Positions 17,769 through 25,083 of a DNA stretch of 64,000 nucleotides are shown one piece after another. Below the pieces are notes generated by a model, which did not search any database, was not told the DNA's origin, and saw nothing but the letters and a program-made list of their open reading frames with translations. This DNA comes from Paenibacillus sp. H1-7 (lineage in GTDB: Bacteria > Bacillota > Bacilli > Paenibacillales > NBRC-103111), in contig NZ_CP031168.1 in the NCBI RefSeq assembly GCF_022354825.1, forward strand, positions 4,589,501 to 4,653,500, given 5' to 3'. Both the position numbers and the translations under genes were made by a program. The stretch's first letter is position 1. Each line of letters starts with the position of its first letter.

Positions 17769-18230
17769 CTATGACTGCAGGCGTCCTTTCCGAATCAGAT
17801 GCACCCTTAATAATTGGGACGACCACGGAAAGAAAAGGATGAGGAAGCTCCACAGGTTTGCGGCTAAGCGGGCTGTATAAATCGTTCTCTTTGCTTTCCG
17901 AACAAACTCCAACCTTCCTATGATCTGTTCCCGAACGATCGGCTCATCAAAGCTAATATTCGTATCGCCTTTGAACATGTACAGTGTACGATTACCCTCA
18001 GTTAACGTTTTATAATATCGGTGGGCAACGAAGGGACCGGATGGGGCGAGAAATAAAACAACATCACCCCTCTTAAGCATGGAAGTCTCACAAGAAACGA
18101 ACCGGCAAATATCCCCTTGCCCAATCAACGGGAACATACTGGTTCCTTCCGCCGGGATGTCAATAAACCCTTTCTCGATGATCACCTTGGTGATCAGACG
18201 GAGGCTTCCTTCGTCAGCTTGCATTTTCAA
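17769..18230 (-). CDS. S24/S26 (signal-peptidase-like) family protein of RiPP operon
   Basis: 153-residue protein with the signal-peptidase Ser motif AEGTSMFPLI, the strand RGDVVLFLAP and VAHRYYK, where His-Arg stands in the place used by SipW/Sec11-type peptidases rather than the Lys of bacterial type I. A hydrophobic C-terminal segment (FLILFFPWSSQLLRV) may anchor it. Such genes accompany PqqD-like genes in Firmicute lasso clusters. In this operon, which has no transglutaminase-like B2 protease, it is the only protease candidate for leader removal; that is inference. Its start overlaps the PqqD-like stop by 17 nt. Confidence 0.82.
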   Translation of the reverse strand: MKMQADEGSLRLITKVIIEKGFIDIPAEGTSMFPLIGQGDICRFVSCETSMLKRGDVVLFLAPSGPFVAHRYYKTLTEGNRTLYMFKGDTNISFDEPIVREQIIGRLEFVRKAKRTIYTARLAANLWSFLILFFPWSSQLLRVHLIRKGRLQS

Positions 18231-18483
18231 TCAGTCCACATTGATACAAGTCGGATAAGAACGCTTCCAGATCTTGTTCGATCGTTTCGTCAACCTGCTT
18301 ATACCGATCTCGAACGGCGTGCATTAGAGTTTCTATGCTTTGGGCTTCTGTAAAGAGTGACCAACAAAAACCGCCCGTTTCATTTAATTTCGTTACGGTA
18401 TAGTTATCCGCATCCAAAATGATCCATTCTCCATCCAATTGGATAGCCTCATAATCGTTTTTTCTAACATATTTCGTCATCAT
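18214..18483 (-). CDS. PqqD-like RiPP recognition protein (lasso B1-type)
   Basis: 89-residue PqqD-fold protein, the RiPP recognition element that binds the leader peptide and presents it to modifying enzymes. Seen: WIILDADNYTVTKLNETGG and a helical C-terminus DLEAFLSDLYQCGLI, typical of the family. The tandem ATG at 18483/18480 has GGGAG 8 nt upstream and is preferred over an upstream start. It overlaps the kinase stop by 4 nt. The probable recognition target is the YxxP motif in the precursor leader. Confidence 0.85.
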   Translation of the reverse strand: MMTKYVRKNDYEAIQLDGEWIILDADNYTVTKLNETGGFCWSLFTEAQSIETLMHAVRDRYKQVDETIEQDLEAFLSDLYQCGLIENAS

Positions 18484-19262
18484 GAAATCAACTCCCAAAA
18501 CGTATCGTTTTTTTGAAACCGGAGTTCATAAATCGGTATTGCTTCCGCTAAAATCGCCAGCAGGTTCATAATGGTCCTTGTTTCTTCAGGATCTTGTGTC
18601 CAATAAAACACCTTATCCATTAAATGAAGGAGTCCGCTTGACTTTCCCATGCTTGTTCTGGAATTGGTTTGCGACTGCTTCAATAGTTGGATACTTGCTA
18701 GCTGGCAATATGCCCCTGCATGAGTAACATCGAGTTCGCTTCGAAAAGGAGAATTATATACCACGATTTCATTAGGCGATATTTTCACCAGGGTGGCTTC
18801 ATCCGAAAGAAGCTCCCGCGGGGAGGATAATTTGGCGGCGGTGGATTTGCCTGCTCCTGAATGACCGGCAAATATATGTGCTTTACCTTGTTCAACTACG
18901 CAAGAGGAGTGAATGATCAGTCCCCATTGACGGCAAACTAGGAAGGAACTGAATAAATTCATCAATGCATGCTTTAAAGCCAATTCATTATGTACTGAAA
19001 CTTTGGCATGATGATAATCCAAATCCGTCTCTATCAAATAATCAGCTCTATGAAAGGAAATATTACTCGTAGTTTTAACTACCTCTACGTTATAATCAAC
19101 AAAAGGAACCCCATACCCTTCAATAAGATGAATAAAAAGATCGGGATTAGCCTTAGCCAGAACATTGTCTGGAAAGTTCCTTTGAATCCAGGTCATCAAC
19201 GAATCTGATTGACAAACTATTTGAATATTATATTCGCCAATTGTTGTTAGGATGGGCTCCAT
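18480..19262 (-). CDS. HPr-kinase-like protein (paeninodin-kinase type)
   Basis: 260-residue P-loop kinase related to the C-terminal domain of HPr kinase. The Walker A GHSGAGKST is at 133-141 and the segment LLSDEATLV follows. In the paeninodin cluster the homologous PadeK phosphorylates the precursor on a C-terminal serine. Here the precursor ends in Gly and the last Ser is S55, so the phosphorylation site, if any, differs. It is the second gene after the precursor, separated by a hairpin that could lower its expression. Role in tailoring is inferred from family and context. Confidence 0.85.
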   Translation of the reverse strand: MEPILTTIGEYNIQIVCQSDSLMTWIQRNFPDNVLAKANPDLFIHLIEGYGVPFVDYNVEVVKTTSNISFHRADYLIETDLDYHHAKVSVHNELALKHALMNLFSSFLVCRQWGLIIHSSCVVEQGKAHIFAGHSGAGKSTAAKLSSPRELLSDEATLVKISPNEIVVYNSPFRSELDVTHAGAYCQLASIQLLKQSQTNSRTSMGKSSGLLHLMDKVFYWTQDPEETRTIMNLLAILAEAIPIYELRFQKNDTFWELIS

Positions 19263-19298
19263 TCGTTCACCCCTCGGGGTTTAATTGATTGAAATTAA

Positions 19299-19328
19299 AG
19301 GTCAATGGCGCTTCTCTTCCATTGACCT
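19299..19328 (-). terminator. Hairpin between RiPP precursor and kinase (attenuating terminator or stabiliser)
   Basis: Nine-bp perfect stem GGTCAATGG/CCATTGACC with a 10-nt loop, followed on the minus strand by TTTAATTT. Located between the precursor stop and the kinase start. Such hairpins after RiPP precursors usually raise precursor mRNA relative to downstream enzymes; here that is inference. Confidence 0.6.
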
Positions 19329-19348
19329 CTTTGAAACATTTGCTTCCC

Positions 19349-19567
19349 CTATCCCTTACCGTTTCCCTTACCGTTCCCGCCACCATTTCCGTTATGTGGC
19401 CCACTGTATGGAGGGTTGGGATAATTGATACCACCATTCCCTGTACCAGGGTGATCGAGGTTACCGCGGCCTTTATTCCAGCTTTGAGCTGTTTCAAAAC
19501 GAATAGGCTGGTGATTCAGGACTTTAGGACTTTCATACTCTTTCATTTCGTATGATTCTTTTGTCAT
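19349..19567 (-). CDS. RiPP precursor peptide with lasso-like leader
   Basis: 72-residue precursor. The leader holds Y11-E-S-P14 (YxxP motif recognised by B1-type proteins) and IRFET26 with the Thr that in lasso leaders stands at -2. The following stretch AQSWNKGRGNLDHPGTGNGG has its only acid at D38; counting from A27, Q28, S29 or W30 this is residue 12, 11, 10 or 9. The tail (59-72) is a run of G, N and K. ATG at 19567 has GGAGGG 6 nt upstream, and a promoter lies at 19609-19638. First gene of the operon with kinase, PqqD-like, S26, ABC and nucleotidyltransferase genes. Precursor identity is strong; the product class is uncertain. Confidence 0.85.
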   Translation of the reverse strand: MTKESYEMKEYESPKVLNHQPIRFETAQSWNKGRGNLDHPGTGNGGINYPNPPYSGPHNGNGGGNGKGNGKG

Positions 19568-19608
19568 AGGAATCCCTCCATCAAGTAGTAAAGTTGGACC
19601 ACATGTTC

Positions 19609-19638
19609 ATTATAACGAACAAAGTAGTACATTGTAAA
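19609..19638 (-). promoter_or_regulatory. Sigma-A-type promoter of the RiPP operon
   Basis: Minus-strand TTTACA (19638-19633), 18-nt spacer, perfect TATAAT (19614-19609), about 40 nt before the precursor start. Confidence 0.7.
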
Positions 19639-19639
19639 G

Positions 19640-20026
19640 ATCCGATAATTATTATTGCAAGGTTCCAATCATCCCATTGTTTTGATGTTTTTGTATTCCA
19701 ACCAACACATAGAAACCGCGAAGAAGACATATTGCTCCATCGTCTTTAACAAATGATTTTCGACCAGAAAATATTCATTCGGGCGATAGTCCTTGAATTT
19801 CATTTTTTGTTCTTCGATTCGTCCCCCTTTAATACTGACCCTAGAAATTAAAATAGCGATAGCCACGAACGAGAAAATAAAGTCCTAGACTGTCGCTGAC
19901 TTATTGAACTATCGTTCCCCGAGCCGGCTTTACTGGTGAGGCGGTTGAGGGGCAAAGGTAAATTAAACATCCGCTGTGGATATTTGTAATAAAAAACTTC
20001 ACCGAGATAACCGCATAACGGGTCGA
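19640..20026 (-). other. Low-information gap; two short frames of doubtful coding value
   Basis: Minus-strand frames of 65 and 68 codons overlap here (19669-19866 and 19848-20054), containing segments such as KFKDYRPNEYFLVENHLLK and YYKYPQRMFNLPLPLNRLT. Neither has a convincing ribosome binding site and neither is recognised. They could be remnants of a lost gene next to the RiPP operon. I do not call a gene. Confidence 0.3.
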
Positions 20027-20245
20027 TCAGGGTTTGTCTAGTTCTTTCTTCCAAAAGCTAACTACTGTACAATCTTTTAAATGCATAGAAGCCCATTGGT
20101 TTTTTCGTTCGAAGCCAATTTCGTCCATCATCTTTATGGTTTCTTTTACATTAGAGTTTTCCACTCTTAATTCCATAGATACCGCACATTTCATGATATA
20201 GGACAGCTGCGTTATTTGGTCGTTGGTTGTTTCCTGTGTGTTCAT
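20027..20245 (-). CDS. Small hypothetical protein, 72 residues
   Basis: Unrecognised soluble protein with alternating charged residues, for example NVKETIKMMDEIGFERKNQW and SFWKKELDKP. A longer frame starts further upstream, but the ATG at 20245 has AAGGAG about 11 nt before it. It is separated from the RiPP operon by about 450 bp. No membrane segment or signal peptide. Coding is plausible from composition, function unknown. Confidence 0.5.
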   Translation of the reverse strand: MNTQETTNDQITQLSYIMKCAVSMELRVENSNVKETIKMMDEIGFERKNQWASMHLKDCTVVSFWKKELDKP

Positions 20246-20500
20246 CTTCGACTCAGCTCCTTCGTTCCTATTCACCATTATTTCCATTTATTGAGTAAAG
20301 TACTCCATAGAATTTATAGGACCAATGAGCCGATTTTTATACATATGTACAAATACACACTTATTGTGCAAATGTAGAATATTGGTTCATATAGTACAGC
20401 AAACATATGTTCCGCTTACAATAAATTCGTCTAACTGAAGTTATGTGTTGTCGGACTTCCGGTTTATAGGAGTGTTCATCCTGCCATTGATATTGTAGAA

Positions 20501-20546
20501 CAATAAAAATAGCTCAGTCCGACGCACATCCAGACCAAGCTATTTT
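20501..20546 (-). terminator. Intrinsic terminator of the AraC gene
   Basis: Minus-strand stem AAAATAGCT with AGCTATTTT, inner GGTC/GGACT pairing, followed by TTTTTAT. The AraC stop codon (20542-20540) lies inside the 5' arm. Confidence 0.75.
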
Positions 20547-21397
20547 GCATCGAAGTTCTTGCGCCACTCCAGAGGTGTCTTGCCAACATGTTTGATGAAC
20601 AAATCGTGAAAGCGGCTCGAGGAAGTAAATCCGATTTCGGAGGCGATGAACTCAACCGACTTGTCGGTATTTCTCAGCAGCCTTTTGGCTTCGTTCAAGC
20701 GAAGAGTGATGATGTATTGCTTCGGTGGTACACCGACCCGCTCCGTAAATTTTTTGCGGAAAATGCTTTCGGATAGAAAGCGGCGCGCCGCCAAATCGGC
20801 TATCTTCAAGGATGTAAAAAAAGTCCTGTGAATCTCTTGCAGTACGTCCTGGACCATCCGCTCGTCGCTATCCCCATCAGTAAGAGCTGGTTCCGAAGCG
20901 CTGAGCGCATTTGAATGATAGGTTAGCAGCAGTGTCTCTAGCGCATTGCGCATCAGATCGTCCGAAAATTCGTTCAGCCGCTCCCGCATGCCTTCCTCTT
21001 CCAATTGCAGCAATGCCGCTTTGGCTCTATGGAGATGAGTCCCGCATAATCGCGATTTCAAAATCTGATCCGGACGCTGCTTATATGCATGCTGAAGCAA
21101 ATATTGGCAGTAGGCCGGGATTTCGCGGAAATCGTAGTGTACCGAGATACCTGCCCATGCTTTCAGGCACACGAATCCGTGATGAATGCCGGCTGGAATC
21201 AGGATCAGATCGCCTGCCGCGACCGATACGTTTTGACCCGCCGAAGTGTAATAGCCTTCTCCGTCAAGAATAAGCGTAATTTCGTCGGCACCGTGCGAAT
21301 GAGAACGAAACAACCCTGCTCCCTGCTCTCCCGTAAAGCAATGAGGGGCGAAATGTTCGACGCTTTCCATAAATCCGTAGCTCATAGGGAATCCCAT
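20540..21397 (-). CDS. AraC family transcriptional regulator with N-terminal cupin
   Basis: 285-residue regulator. N-terminal cupin sensor domain (about 20-140) with HSHGADEITLILDGEG and GDLILIPAGIHHGFV, and C-terminal double helix-turn-helix (about 185-283) with KIADLAARRFLSESIFRKKF and VEFIASEIGFTSSSRFHDLF. Cupin-type AraC proteins in this group usually sense sugars and activate glycoside hydrolase genes. It follows the GH43 gene on the same strand with a 58-nt gap, so it may regulate that enzyme or be co-transcribed with it. Either ATG, 21397 or 21385, could be the start. Confidence 0.9.
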   Translation of the reverse strand: MGFPMSYGFMESVEHFAPHCFTGEQGAGLFRSHSHGADEITLILDGEGYYTSAGQNVSVAAGDLILIPAGIHHGFVCLKAWAGISVHYDFREIPAYCQYLLQHAYKQRPDQILKSRLCGTHLHRAKAALLQLEEEGMRERLNEFSDDLMRNALETLLLTYHSNALSASEPALTDGDSDERMVQDVLQEIHRTFFTSLKIADLAARRFLSESIFRKKFTERVGVPPKQYIITLRLNEAKRLLRNTDKSVEFIASEIGFTSSSRFHDLFIKHVGKTPLEWRKNFDAK

Positions 21398-21455
21398 ACC
21401 TTTAAAGTTAATGGCTTCCCCCTAATTGTAATGGATTCTGGACGCGCTTACAACT

Positions 21456-23300
21456 TCAGTTCAACCGGTACATGAGCCAAAATTGCGCGACCCCGTTGGG
21501 GAGTTCCTGCCAAGTCCCTACGCTTGCTCCACTGTCGATGCTGGCTCCGCCTACATCGAGTGCTTTGCCTGTCCGCACGTTTAGCAACTTACAATACCCG
21601 TTACCGGTGTCGACGAGTTTCCATTTTTGAGTGTCGAGTCCCTTATCCTCTGATACTGCCACTCTTCCCCAAGAAGCAGCTGGATCCATAACAGTCAGTG
21701 CTTTGCCGGAGTTTGAATTGATCAACGAATAAGTTTCGTCCAAGTTCTGGACTATTTTCCAGCGCTGTGCTGCCCCGCCGTCGGTATCACTCGACATCTG
21801 GGTCCAGGTCCCATCGGCCGTACCCGCTCCGGTCACATCGAGCGCTTTGCCGCCGTTGGGGTTAACGAGCTTATATTCGGCACCGGACATGACCAAGAAC
21901 GTGTTACTGCCCGTTATCTCGATATAATCGATATCGATGGCATGTTTGCCCTTCGTGAATTCGATGACGTTATTGTAGCCCTTTTTCAGATTGATTTGAA
22001 TTGAAGCGTTTGCGAACTGGTTGCTTCCCGTATGGGGGAAGGACATTGTCGTCTGCTGGCCGTACACCGAAACTTGTACTGTAGCATCAGGGCCGGCGGT
22101 GCTTGAATATCGAACCGATAATGTGTAGTCCCCTTCCTCCGGTACGATGACATCCTTGAGCCTCAAGGAGCTATTTGCATTATTCAGACGAACGATTTTA
22201 CCTCCGGAAGCGGTTGCCTTGTCCTTCACTTCCGCTTTAACCGGAGTGCCTTCCTCCGCTTCTATCCGGTAGTCGCCGGACGGAACGGAAAGCGGACCGT
22301 TCGTCGGAACGCCGAAAAACGGAGAACCGTCATCGTTCCATGTAAAAGGCTGCACACGGGTCGGACGGGCGCCACAACCTTGGCCGGGACCACTGTTGCC
22401 GTGGTATACGATCAGATCTTGCGTGCCGTCCTTGGATTGGACGAACGAGTTATGGCCGGGGCCGAATACACCGTTTTCCGGAGATTTGGCAAATACTGGG
22501 TTCGCACTCTTCGTCCACGATGCGGGATCAAGCAAATCACTTGTATCGTTCGCAGTCAGGATACCGAGCGAATAATCGTCCTCCCAGCAGGCGCTCGCGG
22601 AATAAACGAGGAATATTTTTCCGTATCGTTTCAAGATGACTGCCCCTTCGTTTACCGGCATTCCTTTCTTTTCCCAGCCGTATTCGGGCTTCGTCAAAAT
22701 CATGTTGTCGCCGTCCAATGTCCACGGATTGGACATCGGCGCAATGGCGATCGCACTTCCATGTGCGCCGGACCAATTCCCGTATGCCGCATACAGGAAG
22801 TACAACTGGTCGTTATGGTCAAATACCGTGCCGTCCAGACCAGCATACTGCGTATTCAGCTTTCCTTTGTCGGTCCATTCCCCCTGCAACGGATCCGGGG
22901 AATCATTCTCCAAGACGTACACTCCACGGCAATTATCTCCGCAGCCCGTATTCGCCGTATAATAGATGTACCATTTGCCTGCAATATAATGGATCTCCGG
23001 TGCCCAGATGTCTTTTAATCCGGAAGGGCGTGTCCATACCGTTTTCCGTTGTCCCAGATCGATTGCGGTCAGCGATCTCGATTTCCAAATATCCAATCTG
23101 TTGCCTAACGTGCGGGTAAAATAATAATATCCATCCTTATGCAGCATCACATAAGGGTCCGCACCGGCAGTATTGATCGGATTCGAGTAGGTCGAAGTGG
23201 ATGCGGCGGACGAATCATCAGCCCCAAACGAAGTCAGAGTTAGCATAAGCATGAGAACAAGCGCCGTTAACTTCAAGCCGATTCCTTTAGCAGCGCGCAT
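21456..23300 (-). CDS. Secreted GH43 glycosidase with CBM6-like and ricin-type lectin domains
   Basis: 614-residue secreted enzyme, likely an arabinan- or arabinoxylan-active glycosidase. Signal peptide KLTALVLMLMLTLTSFGA; GH43 five-bladed propeller about 40-335 with NPINTAGADPYVMLHKDGYY (catalytic base Asp in ADPY), KDIWAPEIHYIAGKWYIYYT and the blade GPGHNSFV; beta-sandwich about 345-470 of CBM6 type; ricin B-type domain about 478-610 with GGKALDV and AQRWKIV repeats. ATG at 23300 has GGAGG about 12 nt upstream; an upstream extension lacks a signal peptide. A cre-like site lies about 95 nt before the start. Exact substrate is not visible. Confidence 0.9.
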   Translation of the reverse strand: MRAAKGIGLKLTALVLMLMLTLTSFGADDSSAASTSTYSNPINTAGADPYVMLHKDGYYYFTRTLGNRLDIWKSRSLTAIDLGQRKTVWTRPSGLKDIWAPEIHYIAGKWYIYYTANTGCGDNCRGVYVLENDSPDPLQGEWTDKGKLNTQYAGLDGTVFDHNDQLYFLYAAYGNWSGAHGSAIAIAPMSNPWTLDGDNMILTKPEYGWEKKGMPVNEGAVILKRYGKIFLVYSASACWEDDYSLGILTANDTSDLLDPASWTKSANPVFAKSPENGVFGPGHNSFVQSKDGTQDLIVYHGNSGPGQGCGARPTRVQPFTWNDDGSPFFGVPTNGPLSVPSGDYRIEAEEGTPVKAEVKDKATASGGKIVRLNNANSSLRLKDVIVPEEGDYTLSVRYSSTAGPDATVQVSVYGQQTTMSFPHTGSNQFANASIQINLKKGYNNVIEFTKGKHAIDIDYIEITGSNTFLVMSGAEYKLVNPNGGKALDVTGAGTADGTWTQMSSDTDGGAAQRWKIVQNLDETYSLINSNSGKALTVMDPAASWGRVAVSEDKGLDTQKWKLVDTGNGYCKLLNVRTGKALDVGGASIDSGASVGTWQELPNGVAQFWLMYRLN

Positions 23301-23390
23301 GAGTTCCGTACACCTCCGGCATATTAGGATGGTTGTTGCGATCGTGATCGAACAAGTACAATGATACACTGTAACCCGCTGTGAAAGTTA

Positions 23391-23406
23391 CCGAAAGCGT
23401 TTGCTT
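23391..23406. promoter_or_regulatory. cre-like site upstream of GH43 gene
   Basis: CCGAAAGCGTTTGCTT resembles the CcpA/LacI operator consensus TGWNANCGNTNNCA. Position before a secreted glycosidase fits carbon catabolite or LacI-type control. Confidence 0.45.
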
Positions 23407-23622
23407 AACGCGGTTAAACAAGCTGAAAATGAACCGGTTTCGACGGTCGAATTCGGTATCGACGATGGGGTATGTCGACAAGATTTTTCCATCAAAGGGG
23501 AATTGGTCAAAGAGTTTGAACCGTTCGCGCTCAATGAAGTCAACTTTCCGAAGGTGTACTGGTATTCAGTGATCTACACGCGGTCCTTATCTCCTTTGCA
23601 CCAGCAAATGATCCAGTACTAA
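23401..23622 (+). pseudogene. Gene remnant resembling the C-terminus of a LysR-type regulator
   Basis: An open frame with protein-like composition, FSIKGELVKEFEPFALNE then YWYSVIYTRSLSPLHQQMIQ, resembles the last part of LysR effector domains (GxLV...Y.vy...R.LSPL...FI). No start, RBS or DNA-binding domain is present. It overlaps the GH43 upstream region. Probably a decayed fragment; the family guess is weak. Confidence 0.35.
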
Positions 23623-23680
23623 TCCTGCCCTTTAACTTAATGACAGAAAGAGCAGTCGCCGCGGTGACAAACTGCTCTGG
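23621..23680 (+). repeat. Dispersed two-armed repeat, copy 4
   Basis: Left arm AATCCTGCCCTTTAACTTAA, then stem GAGCAGT/ACTGCTC. Nearly the same as copy 8 (AAACTGCCCTTTAGCTTAAA with CAG/CTG stem) at 49.15 kb. No right arm seen. Confidence 0.65.
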
Positions 23681-23690
23681 ATGATTTACT

Positions 23691-24215
23691 TTATAACTCT
23701 TTACTTTCAGCATCAAGTGCATCCAAAACTTCATTCCTAATGTCTTGTGAAGGAAGTTCTCTAGATATAGCCCCCAAATTACGTGGCCACGCTTGTTCCC
23801 CACATACTAACTCATTATGATGATAACTAATTCGTCCGCCTCTCTCAAACAACTTAATAATGGGGTCATAAAGATCGTGAAACTGCAAAGCAATAGGAAC
23901 TTGTTTGTCCACCACATATGCCCACTCAAGATAAAAAGTGCAAAGATACTCTGTTACCCAATCAACGTTGCCGTTAACTAATCCACTACATTCTTCTTTT
24001 ACATGAAAGGGTATATTAAAATTAATTATTTCTGCTGCATTAAATACAGCACGTCTATTATCATCCTTGGAGTTGAAATCTAAAAAGAGATTACCTCTTC
24101 TAATAAATTCTGTTACTAAGATCGAATATGAAGGTTTGTCCTTGCCAGTACTTTCCCAATTGATGCTTTTTATTCTTTCTCTGACTTGTTCAAAGTTAAA
24201 TTTCAAAATTTCCAC
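23691..24215 (-). CDS. Hypothetical protein, about 170 residues
   Basis: Unrecognised soluble protein rich in acidic and aromatic residues; segments include FIRRGNLFLDFNSKDDNRR and WVTEYLCTFYLEWAYVVDK. No signal peptide or membrane segment. GTG at 24215 or TTG a few codons later (with GAGGTGG upstream) could be the start. Lower GC than the sulfur genes. Size and acidity recall immunity-type proteins, but nothing specific supports this. Confidence 0.6.
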   Translation of the reverse strand: MEILKFNFEQVRERIKSINWESTGKDKPSYSILVTEFIRRGNLFLDFNSKDDNRRAVFNAAEIINFNIPFHVKEECSGLVNGNVDWVTEYLCTFYLEWAYVVDKQVPIALQFHDLYDPIIKLFERGGRISYHHNELVCGEQAWPRNLGAISRELPSQDIRNEVLDALDAESKEL

Positions 24216-24363
24216 CTCAAAATTCTGGAAACTTGCCGGATTGTGGTAGTGCTATCTTAACGCCTTTCCCAATTATTAGAAACATTTATGGCGATAATAT
24301 ATTAATTGTAGACCTTCAGTGGGTCAACTAAGGTTGTTCCTAGCTCCTCGTTTTCATTATGAG

Positions 24364-24753
24364 TTATTTATCGGAAAGTCCATCAATCGCTTGAACAGCT
24401 AGTTCCAACGCTTTAATTCTTCTTTCTAAAAGCGTTCTTTGCGGACTACCATCCTTTGACTTAACATAACTGTTTTCAATCGACGGAAATAAACCGGTAA
24501 TAACATTGCGAGCTTCTGCTAGATCTTCCTGACTGTAATTATGGGGTTTTTGAATCCAAACGTTTTCTAGCGTGGCTAAGCCGATATTAACAGCTTTGAG
24601 TCGCTTCTTTACTAGGGTTGTACTAGTTCCGTTTTGAGTCATCTGGGACAAGGCATTCTCGAGTTTACTGATTGTCGATTGTAATGATTTTATAGCTTCC
24701 AATTTATCTAACTCCGTCATTTGTTTAATTACAATATCGTCTCTGTTCACCAC
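24364..24753 (-). CDS. Hypothetical coiled-coil protein, 129 residues
   Basis: Unrecognised cytoplasmic protein, mostly helical: LEAIKSLQSTISKLENALSQ and KKRLKAVNIGLATLENVW, then RRIKALELAVQAIDGL. The heptad-like spacing suggests two coiled-coil hairpins. Start is a double GTG at 24753 with GGAGG 7 nt upstream. No operon partner. Confidence 0.65.
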   Translation of the reverse strand: MVNRDDIVIKQMTELDKLEAIKSLQSTISKLENALSQMTQNGTSTTLVKKRLKAVNIGLATLENVWIQKPHNYSQEDLAEARNVITGLFPSIENSYVKSKDGSPQRTLLERRIKALELAVQAIDGLSDK

Positions 24754-24814
24754 TGCGTATCCTCCACTAACCCCACTTTTTTCACTTCGATAACACTATA
24801 CCACATACTGGATA

Positions 24815-24896
24815 AACCTGCCGGTTAGTTCAGAAAACGGCAGCCGATCGCGGCTGCCGTCATAGGTTTATTATGCTAAGGTACCCGTTAGCTTAG
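24815..24896 (+). repeat. Dispersed two-armed repeat, copy 5
   Basis: Left arm AACCTGCCGGTTAGTTCAG, perfect stem ACGGCAGCC/GGCTGCCGT (24837-24860), right arm TGCTAAGGTACCCGTTAGCT. Complete copy, in the 330 bp gap between the coiled-coil gene and the large secreted protein, which holds no gene. Confidence 0.75.
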
Positions 24897-25002
24897 TTTA
24901 AAAATGAAATGATATGCAGCTTAGTAGCCTTTATCTTGTAAGCTATTGTCGCATTAGCGGATCTTGATCGGACTATATTCTTGACACTCGACATGAAATT
25001 TG

Positions 25003-25038
25003 AAAAAGCATGAGCACGGTGCAATACCGAACTCATGC
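25003..25038 (-). terminator. Intrinsic terminator of the 1232-residue secreted protein
   Basis: Minus-strand stem GCATGAGTTCGGT/ACCGTGCTCATGC (one mismatch), five T after it, 46 nt past the stop at 25084. Confidence 0.85.
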
Positions 25039-25083
25039 CGTTTGGAGCTTAACTATATTACTGTCTGAACTCAAGCTTCAAAC

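Noticed and set aside
14922..19567. Standard lasso peptide cluster
   Set aside because: No cyclase or transglutaminase-like protease gene, and the acid residue is not at ring position 7-9 with the usual Thr -2 rule.
19669..20054. Transposase remnant upstream of the RiPP operon
   Set aside because: The short frames only loosely recall the start of IS1182-type transposases; no terminal repeats or catalytic motif are visible.
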